From: Cloeon dipterum
Lineage: Eukaryota > Arthropoda > Insecta > Ephemeroptera > Baetidae
Assembly: GCF_949628265.1 (NCBI RefSeq)
Contig: NC_088790.1
Coordinates: 3,228,545 to 3,292,544, forward strand
Reading direction: 5' to 3'
DNA length: 64,000 nucleotides
The stretch's first letter is position 1, and every line of letters begins with the position of its first letter. Position numbers and translations under genes: made by a program. Below are positions 1-11,225 of this stretch, piece after piece. The notes below the pieces were generated by a model. The model worked only from the letters and a program-made list of their open reading frames with translations. It searched no databases and was not told the origin of the DNA.

Positions 1-480
1 GCCCTGTCTTTAAAATTTGTATTAGTCCGATCCAAATTACACATAGCAGGGGTTTTAAAAAATTTTGGGTCAATGGATTGTCGTTTAACATTCATATTAT
101 TCAAAAACTTCTCATAGGCAGTTGTAGAGGAAGAGAGTATTTGGATTTAAGCTAATTAACAAAATATTCAGTCTGAACCAATTCATTTACAAATCTGGAT
201 TTCATTCTCTTGTCTACGCTAAGGGCTTTTTTAAAGAATCTAGATTTAGCACATTCCAACTTGTTAAGATCATTCAGAGATAAATGAGACCAAATTGCTT
301 CTATACCATACGAAGCTACAGGAGAAATTGCCAAGTTAAATAGCTTTTTTGAAGTGAAAATAGACGATTTTGAAAGGTTTTTTATTTTAGATGTTGCAAA
401 AATTGAAGCTTTAGCTCTCTTATCAAGATGATTTGAAAAGTATGTTTCATAAACCTAAAAATTTTCAGGATGGAAAAACC
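1..480 (-). pseudogene. LINE reverse-transcriptase relic (C-terminal part)
   Basis: Read on the minus strand from about 450 down to 152, an open stretch contains a SYGIEAIW-like segment followed by a region with a Phe-Lys-Lys-Ala core. This pattern is typical of the region after the catalytic domain in non-LTR retrotransposon reverse transcriptases. It ends at a stop at 152 and no catalytic YxDD motif is present, so this is a truncated relic. Its 3' part (about 20-150) resembles sequence inside intron 4 of the APN genes. The exact LINE clade cannot be told from the sequence alone. Confidence 0.6.
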
Positions 481-559
481 ATCAGCTTTTCTGTGTCGGG
501 TGCAGTAGCATTATGCAGAAATATAAATCGCATGATCGGATCGTTCCGGCACAGGAAGC

Positions 560-1011
<452 letters not shown>

Positions 1012-2269
1012 GTAAGACCTTAATCCATCACGCATCTTCAGATATTTAAACAGATTCATTATTATTACTCTTGTTTATTCTTGCTATTGTCAATACATAA
1101 AATTCAAAGGATTAAATAGAAAATGTAGCAAGAAAGGTCATAGTACTAGCAAACATATTGCAAAAACTATGAATTAAAATGTAATCTCTCGCCACACTGA
1201 GCCGTAAATGACACATGCAAATTCACTGAACACTATAAATTTGTTACAGATGTCTTTTACACAGGGGGTAAACTCGGCCGCCGTGCAATTCTTGAGTTCA
1301 GATGGAAAGTCGTTCCACGGTTTCACCAACCTGAAGGAAAAAGCTCGTTGGCCGAACACGCTTCGCACAGACGGTGGCTGCAGCCGTGGGTGCTGGCTCT
1401 TGGCATTTTTAAATTAAATATTGATTGTCGTCAATATGTAAGCGCAGGCCAAATTAAAAAAATCATTGTTCTTAAAAAAAGCTCTAAATTTATGGTTGGA
1501 GTAGCCGCATTTATTAGTGTTCCAAGCATCAGGCTGATCTAAAAATTCATGCATCCAGATTAATTGAAAACTATATTGATAGATTTTCAAAGATTGAAAG
1601 CAATTCTAGGAAATAAAAAAAAGTCATCCTTCACTATCCTGCTGCTCGTCTGTTGAAAAAGAAGCGAATATCTTAATGCCAATAATAATTTTCATTTATT
1701 CGCCTCGTCAAGAAGAAACTGGCTTTTGCGGGTACCTAAAATTGGGCGTGCCAATGGAGCATACGCGAATTCAGTCATTGTCCTCTGTTGACCCCCAACT
1801 AATTTGATTTTCACTTAGAAACAGAGCTCGTGTACTCATATTTTTACAATAATTTCATACAGACACGCACACTTTTAACTGAAAAATTTGTTTAATGCTG
1901 ACGGAAAATTGCATTATTTATTTTACTCGTTTTATCAAAGCAGAAATCAAATTGATGCTTTAATTACATCTGTTTATTAATACAGGATATACCATTTATA
2001 ACGAATTGAGCGCCCTGGTTGGGTAAGAGTGATACTTCCAACAAGAGGGTGTGCGCAAGCAGTCCATATTTTTGCCCTCTGCAATCCTTGCGAGAATGTA
2101 GTTGAATTCTCATTTTCCCCAACCTCCGAAAAATTTTAAGAAAAAAATGAGAAATAAAAAAATTACATATCATTAGACTCAACTTGATGAGATTAATCCT
2201 GAAAATATAGAAATTATTAAATTACTGACTAACCGCATAGTTTAATTTATTTTATTGCTCCATTTCCAG
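1012..2269 (+). other. APN copy 1 intron 1
   Basis: The intron runs from the GTAAG donor at 1012 to the acceptor CATTTCCAG ending at 2269. It contains a LINE fragment (1174-1400, minus). Stretches near 1790-1900 and 2000-2220 align with introns 1 of copies 2 and 3, for example TTGACCCCCAA near 1790 and AAACAGAGCT-like segments. No coding exon is visible. Confidence 0.5.
1174..1400 (-). pseudogene. LINE ORF2 C-terminal fragment
   Basis: The minus-strand frame 1368-1174 reads RSVFGQRAFSFR..PWNDFPSEL, a pattern (arginine, aromatic, WN.LP) common at the extreme C-terminus of non-LTR retrotransposon polymerases. It is absent from the matching intron of APN copies 2 and 3, so it inserted after duplication. 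It is 5'-truncated and has no catalytic motif. Confidence 0.55.
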
Positions 2270-2311
2270 GTACCATGGGGGCAACAAAATTTCAAATAGT
2301 TCTGCTTATGG
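2270..2311 (+). pseudogene. Interrupted signal-peptide exon of APN copy 1
   Basis: An acceptor at 2269 is followed by ATG at 2275 and codons for MGATKFQIVLLM. These match the start of the intact signal peptide in APN copy 3 ([15 protein letters not shown]). At 2311/2312 the similarity stops and a foreign segment begins; similarity resumes at 2883 with ATGGCGAG. Reading straight on from this ATG reaches a stop after about 55 codons. A short ATGG sequence lies on both sides (2308-2311 and 2883-2886). Confidence 0.8.
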
Positions 2312-2882
2312 GGACTGCCTGTCGGCGCACGCAACCTGTACGACAGGTCACTTTTGCTCCCCACTCGCCGCTGCAGCGGCTATCGTATTCACAAGCCCTG
2401 CTGCAGCAGCCGATGCGACATGAGTGTTTAGGCTAGATAGCAAAGCGATATCACGCCTGAGGTATTTTATTTCAATAGTGAAGTGAATTTAACTATGTGC
2501 TAAAAAATTAGTTTTATCCTGAATTCTTATAAGTCATATGCCCCTTTCCAGCTCTTGCACCAATCGTGTTTGTAAAGCTGTTGGCCGAGGGCACGTCAAG
2601 CGTGTGCTGATATGGAAATTACGATTTGAACCCGCATGGGGTAAGCTGAATAATTTGTTCTTAATTTGTTCTTGTTATTTTAATATGATTATTTTATGAT
2701 ACTTTATTCTTAACGTCTGCCTCATTGCATTTTAGTATGTTTCAATTATTATAAAATTACTTTGCTGGAAAATGTGGAATTCAAAAGATTTATTGTATGC
2801 ATGTTATTTTCGGAATTCTAAAGGTTTATTGTATGCATGTTATTTTCCAGTTCAATCTCCACTTCGTTACTACTTGGCCAAG
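2312..2882 (+). mobile_element. Insertion splitting the APN copy 1 signal-peptide exon
   Basis: This 571-bp segment is absent from APN copy 3 and present, with an extra element, in copy 2 (11268-12048). It contains splice-like pairs: donor-like GAG/GTATTT (2455), acceptor CCCCTTTCCAG (2551), strong donor GGG/GTAAGC (about 2638) and acceptor TTATTTTCCAG (2850). The sub-exon at about 2552-2637 has a frame that joins in frame through the last acceptor to the APN reading frame. It has no clear terminal inverted repeats, and the source sequence is not recognised. Confidence 0.75.
2775..2847 (+). repeat. 36-bp tandem duplication at splice acceptor, copy 1
   Basis: Two units of a 36-bp sequence beginning GGAATTC and containing TTTATTGTATGCATG lie head to tail. 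Each ends in TTATTTTC, but only the second is followed by AG, making a usable acceptor. The same duplication occurs in copy 2 at about 11942-12014. Confidence 0.85.
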
Positions 2883-5800
2883 ATGGCGAGTTTTGCAATC
2901 GGGATTGAAAGCGTGTCTCCAACAGCACCGTCGTTCACGACAACAAGCGCCTCTGAGCCTGAACTGACAACAGCTAATTCTTTATCGGCCTCGACTACCG
3001 CGCTTCCAACACCTTCGTATCGCCTACCGGGAGACCTGCATCCAGAACATTACACTTTGGAAATTAAAACTTTCCTGGACGGGGAAAATTCACGATTCGA
3101 GGGACGCGTCCTGATTAGGGTTAAATGTGAGAAGGACACGTCTCGAGTGGTGCTGCATTCTACAGACCTCATCTTAAATACCGACCAAGTGAGAGTCGGA
3201 GACCAAGAAATCACTGATCACGAGTTTGACACTAAAAACGAATTCTACATAATCAAACTGAAAGAGGCGCTGAAATCAGGGAGCAAGTACTTGATTGAAA
3301 TTCCCTTTGAGGGAAATTTGACCACCAGCTTGAAAGGATATTATCGAACCAGCTATGAAGATAAAGCAACTGGAGGCAAAAAGTAAATCAATTGATTATT
3401 TTTATTTTTTTGTAAATGTTTAATAAATTTTCGAAAGATGGGTTGCAATTACGCAATTTGAAGCAATTCACGCCCGCAGAGCGTTTCCTTGCTTTGATGA
3501 GCCAGCGATGAAAGCTGTTTTCCAAGTAAACATGATTCGGCGCAAGGGTTTCACCTCCATCAGCAACATGCCACTGGCCAAATCAGTCCAACTGTATGAT
3601 TTTTAATTAAAATATTTATTTAAGAATTTAATCCACTCGCAAATATATAGTGAGGATGATTGGTTCCGCGATGAATACGTTGAGAGTGTGCGGATGTCGA
3701 CGTACTTGGTGGCGTTTGTCGTTTCCGACTTTGCTCACCTCCAATCCAGCCCTGACAACACCACCTTCAGGGTTTGGGCTCGACAAGATGCCATTGAACA
3801 GGCCCGGTACTCGCTGGAAATCGGCCCAAAAGTACTGGATTTTTTCGAGGAGTATTTCAACGTTCCCTATCCCCTTCCTAAAATGGATATGATTGCTGTG
3901 CCGGATTTCTCGTCAGGTGCAATGGAAAACTGGGGATTGGTTACTTGCAGGTAAATAAACTACAAATTTTGTTTATTTGTTTCATTATTATTTAAATATT
4001 GGACACCATCGACGTAGGACTTAATTGCAATTTTGTTTCTTAGAATAGGTAGGTTTTGTTATAATGTTACAGGCATTTTGATACAGTTGAGTAAGTTACA
4101 AATAGAAACATTTATTTTTTTTAGTAAATTTCAAGATGAAAACGTCTATGAAAGATCACAGATGAGGAAATAATTATGCATAGCCAGAAAAGGAATATCT
4201 TGTTAATATCGGTTAATATAGTCCAATCCTTACAATTTGTTTTAGTCCATTCAAATTTATGGAATGTCGTTTTATAAAGTCATATCTAATATAAAAAAAT
4301 CATAAGAAGTTGTAGAAGGAAGAGTGGGTATTATCGTACTTCTTGTCATTTACAACAAATCGGTTTGTTTAAATTTTGTTTAGAGTAAAATAATTCATTT
4401 TTAGAGAGACGGCTATGTTGAATGAGGAAGGTGTTTCTGACACAAATGCTAAAGAATGGGTGACGTCCGTTGTGGCCCACGAATTAGCTCACCAGTGGTT
4501 TGGAAATTTGGTCACCATGAAGTGGTGGGATGATCTTTGGCTCAATGAAGGATTTGCTACTTATGTTGAAGGGCTTGGAACTGATCACGTAATGCTTTTA
4601 ATTATTTTTTTTTTGATAACTATATAATTCGATTCTGTGTTAGGTTCAACCATCGATAGATTATCCTGACTCTAAGGCGGTTAGATCTCTCCTGAACATC
4701 TTTTCTAAAGATTCTTTAAAATCGTCCCATCCAGTTTCAAACAATATTCAGCATCCCAGTGAAATCTTGCAATTATTTGATGACATATCATACTCTAAAG
4801 GTTTGAATAAGTTTTTAATCATAATTTTGAAATTACAGCTCTTTTATTACAGGCTATCTAGTTTTGAGAATGTTAAACTACGTTTTGGGTGAGGAAACTT
4901 TCAGGCAAGGCGTTAGCAGATATTTGAAGACTCACCAATACGGCAATGCGGTCGAAAATGATTTGTGGGCCAGTTTTGAGGAACAGTCGCGAGACGACTC
5001 TGCTCGAGGTATTTATTCAGATTATTTAAATAGATTCATTAATGCAAACCTGAATTAATAAATTGTCACTGTTGAAATTTAAATCAAATTGTGTCGAGCA
5101 GATTCTAGTCGAACAGAAACGCCAAGAGAAGCGACAGTAAAAGAAATCATGGACAGCTGGACGCTTCAAACTGGATACCCGGTGATTCACGTCAAGCGCA
5201 ATTATGGGGAAGGAAGCGCTGAACTGTGTCAGGTAATACCATTAACTAAAGGCTGCAGTGTTACATATATTTTAACGCCTACATCGGCAACTGCCAGCAA
5301 TGCGCATCACATATATATGTTTAGCCAGTTGCCTATATCTTCCCCCAGAATCGTTTTGTGACTGATTCGCTTGGCCGTTCGAGTGAGGATCGCGAGAGCT
5401 TGTGGTGGGTGCCCATCAGCTACACGGACCCGTCGAATGCGCTCCTCGACATGAGCACCAAACCTCGCTTCTGGATGAACACGTCAACCGCAACTCTCAC
5501 TGGCCTGCCCAAAAAGGACCAATGGCTCCTGCTCAACGTCAATGCCACTGGTAATAGCGAGATCATCTCCATATTAAAAGTTAAAATTGAACCTTTAATG
5601 TTCCAGCTTTGTACCGGATAAATTATGATTCTGAAAATTGGGATCTTTTGTCCACTGCGCTGAGAACCGAGAAAAACCACGGAGGAATTCCCACTTTGAA
5701 CAGAGTGCAGATCATCGACGACGCGTTTAACCTGGCCAAGGCTGGTTTGCTCGAGTACAACTTGGCCCTGAACCTTCTTCGCTACCTCCGCCACGAAAGA

Positions 5801-6931
5801 GAGTACCTTCCTTGGCAAACCGCCTTCTCGAACCTGGTTTTCTTTTCAAGGATGACAAATCGAGGAGGAGGATACGGTCAGTTTAGAAAATTCGTCCGCG
5901 CTCTTCTAACTCCCGTTTACAATGCACTTGATGAACCATTCAAGTACGAAATTAAAATATTTATTTTTCGATTTTAATTAATTTTGAGTTAAGGCTAAGT
6001 GTGGCCGGAGAAACTATCCCGCAGATCAAACATCGCGCTCAGGTGCTGGACTGGTCATGCTCCATGGGGGTGTCCGACTGCGAGGAAAAGGCCGTAGCTC
6101 TTTTCAAAACCTGGCAGCAGCAAACCGAGGATCCAGACGTTGTTAATCCGTACGATTGAATCAAATATGCGTCTATGTAAATTTAATTATTTATTTTCTT
6201 GCAGTATTCCTGTTGAACTGAGAAGCGTGGTCTACTGCAAAGCAGTAGAATCTGGAGGCGAACCGGCTTGGGACTTTTTGTGGAAGAGATTTTTGGGCTC
6301 GAACGTCGCCGCGGAAAAAAGTAAACTTCTGTCTGCCTTAGGATGCGCGCGAGAAATGTGGCTGTTGCACAGGTGAACACATAGCCGGAGTGTATGTAAT
6401 ATATATGTTGGTAAAGGCAATAATTGGAAATTTTCAGATATTTGGACATGTCCTTAAATGAAACTTCAGGCATTCGCAAGCAAGATATAGCCATCGTGTT
6501 TAATTCGGTGGTCTCTAGCTCGAGCGGCTTCTACATTGCCAGAGAATTTCTTTTCTCCCGCATCAAAGATATTCACTCTTAGTAAGTTTTGCGTGAGAAT
6601 AATTAGATTCATATATTAATTGATTTAATTTTAGTGTTAGTCCGGATTTCTTTAAAATTGGATTCTTCGTCAAAGGTGTTTCTCATTTGATGAGTACGAA
6701 AAATGATTTTGAGCAGGTAAAATCAAACTAAATGAATATCCCTCTATTCCTGTATTGCAATTTCAGATCAAGCAATTTGTGGAACTGAATTCGGAATACC
6801 TCAAAGATGCGAAATATGCAGTGAAAGAAGCACTAGAGACTGTCGAGTTGAACGTGCAGTGGCACTCAAGATACTATTCAACTGTTGTCGAGTGGCTCTC
6901 TTCTCACGCAAATGAGGAATTTTCAGCGTGA
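2883..6931 (+). CDS. Aminopeptidase N-like M1 metallopeptidase, tandem copy 1
   Basis: A zinc aminopeptidase that removes N-terminal residues from peptides. Exons: 2883-3382, 3438-3593, 3651-3950, 4405-4588, 4644-4800, 4853-5008, 5102-5232, 5349-5550, 5607-5943, 5994-6149, 6205-6372, 6438-6581, 6635-6716, 6767-6931; total 2838 nt, 945 aa counted from the ATG at 2883. The order is a Ser/Thr/Pro-rich leader (about 10-45), the M1 N-terminal domain, GAMEN at 308-312, zinc motif HELAH at 344-348 with third ligand E367, catalytic Tyr430 in ISYSKG, and an ERAP1-C-like helical domain. The active site is complete. The upstream signal-peptide exon is split by an insertion, so secretion is doubtful unless new splicing restores a leader. 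The C-terminus lacks the hydrophobic GPI-type tail usual in insect midgut APNs. An AATAAA signal is at 7182. Confidence 0.93.
3951..4404 (+). other. APN copy 1 intron 4 with old LINE-derived sequence
   Basis: This is the longest internal intron of the gene (454 bp). Around 4225-4340 it resembles window positions 20-150, which flank a reverse-transcriptase relic, in the same orientation. The equivalent introns of copy 2 (13114-13567) and copy 3 (20621-20943) carry the same segment, so the insertion predates the duplications. Confidence 0.55.
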
Positions 6932-7181
6932 TCCGGCGGTGCGAAAGCAACACTTTTTGTCTTAAATATGTATTTAATCCTATTTCATTTCCTATTAAAT
7001 AGTAGAGAAACACATTTCATCATAGATTTTTTAAATTTAGTTGCTCTTGTGTGGAGCATAAAAGGAGAAAACCGAAATTTTGATTTAGTTTTGTTTTTGT
7101 ATTTTTTTTCTTTGGGACATTGTTTGTAATCGGATAGGGTGGATTGTGTAGAGATCATGTGTACTAATATGCTGAATGACA

Positions 7182-7187
7182 AATAAA
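7182..7187 (+). terminator. Poly(A) signal of APN copy 1
   Basis: AATAAA lies about 250 bp after the stop codon in a context (GACAAATAAATTG) repeated after copy 2. Confidence 0.7.
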
Positions 7188-7314
7188 TTGAAATTGAAAC
7201 ATTATACACATAAAATTTAATTAAAAACTGAATGGCTTTTTGAATTTATTTCAAACAGTGCCTAATAATAATAATTTATAGGAAATAATTACGATGCGCA
7301 GTATTTTCCTATAT

Positions 7315-7797
7315 TATGAATTTTATTAAAGTTGATGTAGTTGGCTGCATGTGTGGACTGTGACTTGTGGTTGATGGGACGACATCCGACATCGGAAATG
7401 AGTAGACTGGGCTGCGTGGCTGAATATATGTGGTGTGGTGAGGCTCGGAGAATGAGACGGAACAAAGACTCGGGACGTGTCCGAGTGGGTATGTCAGGGA
7501 CTTCGGTGAAGCGTGGCGCTGCATCCGAAGTGTGGTACCGCTTAAGCCCAGGCGTGCGATCGACAACATCGGGGACGGAAGCTACATCGTCTCGCTGCGA
7601 TGGCGATCTTACGTCTTACAGGGTCCTCGTCCGGATTGTCCTCAGGGTTGGTCCGGTCGTCTAGGCTGCTGCAGGAATTCTCTTTCTTGAATTGCGTCGC
7701 GTCGGTTTATATATGCTCGTCAAACAATGTGATTTGTCTGTTGTGTGAATTGTGTGTTGAAATTGACATTGTTTGACGGAATGTAGGTATCCCTACA
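7315..7797 (-). mobile_element. Probable solo LTR or LTR-like element
   Basis: On the minus strand this region starts near TGTAGGGATACC, contains an inverted pair CAAACAATGT/ACATTGTTTG, then a TATATAAA box followed by GACGCGACGCAATTCA, and ends near an AATAAA at about 7320. The 5' part (7680-7797) matches 29850-29985 in a UPF1 intron. Promoter first and poly(A) signal last is the layout of a retroviral-type LTR. No coding part or clear target duplication was found, so the class is inference. The open frames across it are not gene-like. Confidence 0.45.
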
Positions 7798-8369
7798 AAT
7801 TTATCAAAAAACACTAAAACCCAATACATAATAAAAAGGAATACATAGGAGCTCGGCTCCCCATTTGCTACAATAATCGATTTTTATTTCCTGAGGTAAA
7901 AACCCAGCAAAAAATGTTGCTGCCTGCGAGAACATTTTAAGTAATTCACTCATATGACACGATTTTTTTCAACCAGGTTATTCGAATATTAGTAATACTG
8001 ATGCCTTGATTGTAGCCTGAAATTTAAAAAAGCCAAGCATGCATGTTTAGATTTTTACACAATTCAACTTTAATTTTAATTCGTTTAAATAGAAAAGAAC
8101 AGTGATATTAATTTTTTCCACTTCAGAATAGAAAATTTGAGCTTTCAATCATTTTAAGGTTTTTCTATTTCGATGGAACAACTTTATTCGAAAATAAAAT
8201 TTACATCGAAATTTCAGTATCTTAAAATTGATATTGAATCGATAAAATTATAAGAGATTCGCTATTTGCAAAACCAGTTAGTAACGGCTCTTTCAGTATT
8301 GTGGGTGCAAAACTAACGGTGTTTCCTGGAGAGATTTGATGTCGTCTGAAATTTTTTGGTTTGTTTTAT

Positions 8370-8885
8370 AAGGGTGTCAGTGCAGAGGCGAAAATAACTT
8401 ATTCCCCCGACTTCAATTTATTTAGTCTCCACCTCCTTGCGCCCTTTTGCGAAGAGGTTGATCATTCTGTAGAGAGCCGCAGTGACGGCGAGACGTGATT
8501 TTCCCCAAAATAAATTAAGAGTGCAATAAATTGAATTGTGTAATTAATGTCGAGATTATCCCGCGTAAGTTCAACTTATCATTAATTTATTAACGTAATC
8601 CTCCTTGGCACTAGCCCTTCTGGCAGTGGCGGAGACTCAAGGGCATTACTACCCTGACAGCCTATCTGGCGATAAGGGTAGTTAAGCCAGTGCCCGGCTT
8701 CTGGGCGACGCTTGGCGGTCAGTGGAAACTTGAGTAGCAAATAGCGGAGCTCCCATCCGGAGCAACCGCGGGCTTGAACAGGCCTAACTCTAGACTAAGG
8801 CGCCCATCCTGTGCCCAAAGCCGTTGTAACACGGTTAATTTCATTAACTCAGTTTAATTCATAATCAAACCCTATATACACCCGT
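8370..8885. mobile_element. Insertion of about 515 bp specific to the copy 1-2 spacer
   Basis: The flanks on both sides resemble the copy 2-3 spacer (near 17540-17640), but this GC-richer block is missing there. It contains stem-like pairs such as ACTACCCTGAC/GATAAGGGTAGT near 8645-8685. It has no open frame. It may be a solo LTR or TRIM; the boundaries are approximate. Confidence 0.45.
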
Positions 8886-9059
8886 GTAATAATAACCCAG
8901 ATTTGTGGGAAAAATCCCGGAAAATCAATGTTGAAATGTTAAAAATTGTGAATATTTAGAGTTCTAATGAAGCTAGACCTAATTGTATGGCCAACAACGT
9001 TCATCTTCACTCAAATTTATTTTGGACTTTCTAAATTTGATGAGATCTCTATGAAACAC

Positions 9060-9715
9060 CAAAAGTGTACAACAGACAAAGACAATATATTATTTAAGTA
9101 AGGAATTAAATCACAGTTCAGTGCTCATTTTCGCTTTGGCGGCTTGACAAAGTGTCAAAGTGTTCTTATCACATTCAACAAAATGGTCGAAATTGATTGA
9201 TTTATCACAGAATTTGCACACACACAGTCCTCACTCACGCAGGAGTGATGGGCCATTTTTTACAAATCAAATAGTGAAACCCGTGACAGTAAGCGTGTCT
9301 CGTGAATATGTGCTGTCTGTCCACAAAAAAAGGCTCCTTTCCAGTTTTGGTTGACCATAGCAGAGGGGTGTCAAAAATCTCTGGGTCGACCTCAGAAGCC
9401 TTAAAAACCTGGTTAGCCATGAATTTTTATTAATGAATCAGTCTCTTGAAGTGAATATCTTGTTAGCAATTCTGTTATAAAAAATTCAGTGTCTGCTTAT
9501 TTATATGTCAGCCTCGACTTCATTAATTTCGACACGGAAAGAGCTCGTTTTAGGAAACTTGATTTGTAGGATTCTAATTTATTTAAGGTACTGAGATTAA
9601 AAATGGCCAAATCGACTCTATATTCCGTAGCCTCCCCCTCTTCCCTTTTGTTACTATACTTGAGTATTCTGCATTTTGAAAAATTTAATTTTTAAATTTT
9701 TAATATTTTAAATAC
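9060..9715 (-). mobile_element. Insertion with small zinc-finger-like ORF
   Basis: This block has no counterpart in the copy 2-3 spacer. The minus-strand frame 9420-9242 (start MANQVFKASEVDPEIFD) ends right at a consensus donor GC/GTGAGT, so it could be the first exon of a small gene. Residues near HAYCHGFHYLICKKW resemble part of a FLYWCH-type zinc finger, a fold often carried by DNA transposons, but the match is weak. The product is not firmly recognised. Confidence 0.35.
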
Positions 9716-9739
9716 CCAAAATATATCACCTTAAATTTG

Positions 9740-10250
9740 TGCCTGTAGGTTTTGGGGAAAATGTTGCACGAAGTGTCTGTTGCACATGCCGAGAAATTAT
9801 TAAGACGGAGAAAACAAAAGCTTTTGAGATACAAAGGGTCAAAGTTTGAAAAATCGGCAATTTTTGTATCAGGTGAAGAGGCAGCAAAATAGGAATCGGA
9901 CGATCGGATGGTTTCGACGCAGCAGTCATCCCTAACGTTAGACAAGAGTATTAAAACAGATTTAAATTCTAACCCTGGTGGCAGGTTGTTCCAGTGTAAT
10001 TTTAATCAGTTTAATTAGTATTAATTTTAATTTCGAAAACAAGATTTTATTCTATCGTAAAAGGAAATCCCCGGCAAGTTTGCGTCTCTGCGTGAATTTA
10101 GCCCTGTGCCGGCGCACAAACCACACGTGTCTCTCACTCGCAAAGATAAAAGGTGGGGATCCCTTCTGCTAGGGGGGACGTATATTTAAGTCAGTAACCG
10201 CGCTTCCTCGACCCTGTCATTGACCTACCAGCTCGCTCGACGGACACACG
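9740..10250 (+). promoter_or_regulatory. APN copy 2 promoter and non-coding exon 1
   Basis: The region aligns with the copy 1 and copy 3 upstream blocks. AGATAA is at 10144-10149, followed by GGTGGGGATCCC. A TATATTTAAG string at 10181 is followed by an initiator-like TCAGT at 10191. The non-coding exon ends at a CACG/GTAAGT donor at 10250/10251. The stretch 9731-9900 is also shared with 17805-17960 upstream of copy 3. Confidence 0.6.
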
Positions 10251-10311
10251 GTAAGTCTTCAATCCACTCACTCAACTTCAAATATATAAACAGAAAAATT
10301 TCAAATTTAAA

Positions 10312-10615
10312 AGTGGTTTAGTGACTCGATATGCTCAAATAGCTGACCGGGCTGGGAGGCGCAACGGCGCCGATTCGCCACTTGCTGGTTTGCGCCAATT
10401 TCCAGCGCCTTTGTGGACAAATGCCTGGCGTTTCAATTAAAGACCTCGGTGCGGGGAGACGAAAAGATGGCGACTTTGGGCCCAAAGTTCCGTTGCGGCC
10501 ACTCGGGCCACTCAGGCACCATGTTATCCGCTCGGCGGTGTTATCGGGACCCGGTGAGCTCATAGCCCACGGAAAATGCTGTGCAGAGGTTCTGAAGAAA
10601 ATTAAATTAAATTAA
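10312..10615 (+). repeat. SINE-like dispersed repeat, copy A
   Basis: Three copies of this GC-rich unit occur in the window (here, 23895-24115 and 33710-33995), all on the plus strand. They share GGGCTGGGAGGCGC, ACTTGCTGGTTTGC and GTTATCCG..CGGTG boxes. The 5' end carries a GGTTTAGTG string that fits a pol III A-box; no B-box is convincing. This copy ends in an (AAATT)n-like tail, as SINE 3' ends often do. Confidence 0.6.
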
Positions 10616-11225
10616 AAGTGCTTTCCATAAATATTTTAACACACTATTCAGGCGAAAATAATAAAATTTTCATTGTTCTTAAAAATAAACCAATGGCTGG
10701 ATTAGTCGATTATTAAAGTGCTTACCAGAATGCGGTCATGATCATAGTTATCTTTCTCAAGCTGATATCAAAATTCATGTATTTAAATTAATTTAAAACT
10801 AATGATGGATTTAATGGGTAGCGTTCAAAAGTTGAAAGCGATTGTAGGTTATTAAAATTAGCAAAGTCATCCTTCACAATCGTGCTCGTCTGTTGAAAAC
10901 GAAGCGAAAATCATATTTTTCATTTATATTCAGTGTTTTTTTTTTTTCAAACGAATTGAGCACCCTGGTTGGGTAAGAGTGATAATTCCAACAAGAGAGT
11001 GTGCACAAGCAGTCCATGTTGTTGCCCTCTGCAATTCTTGCGAGTGTGAGGTTATATTCTCATTTTCACCACCTTGCAAAAAAAATTCAGAAAAAAAAGA
11101 AATGAAAAAATTACATATCATTAGACTCAACTTGATAAGATTAATCCTGAAAATATAGATTTTATTAAATTACTGACTAACCGCATAACCGCATAGGTTA
11201 ATTTATTTTATTGCTCCATTTCCAG

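Noticed and set aside
2772-2882. ATG at 2772 as the start of APN copy 1
   Set aside because: The frame before 2851 runs through the 36-bp tandem repeat and a clear splice acceptor, so it is more likely intron; the ATG at 2883 is the conserved in-frame codon.
7341-7664. 107-codon plus-strand frame after APN copy 1
   Set aside because: Lies within the LTR-like element; its minus-strand partner frame is equally long and neither resembles a known protein.
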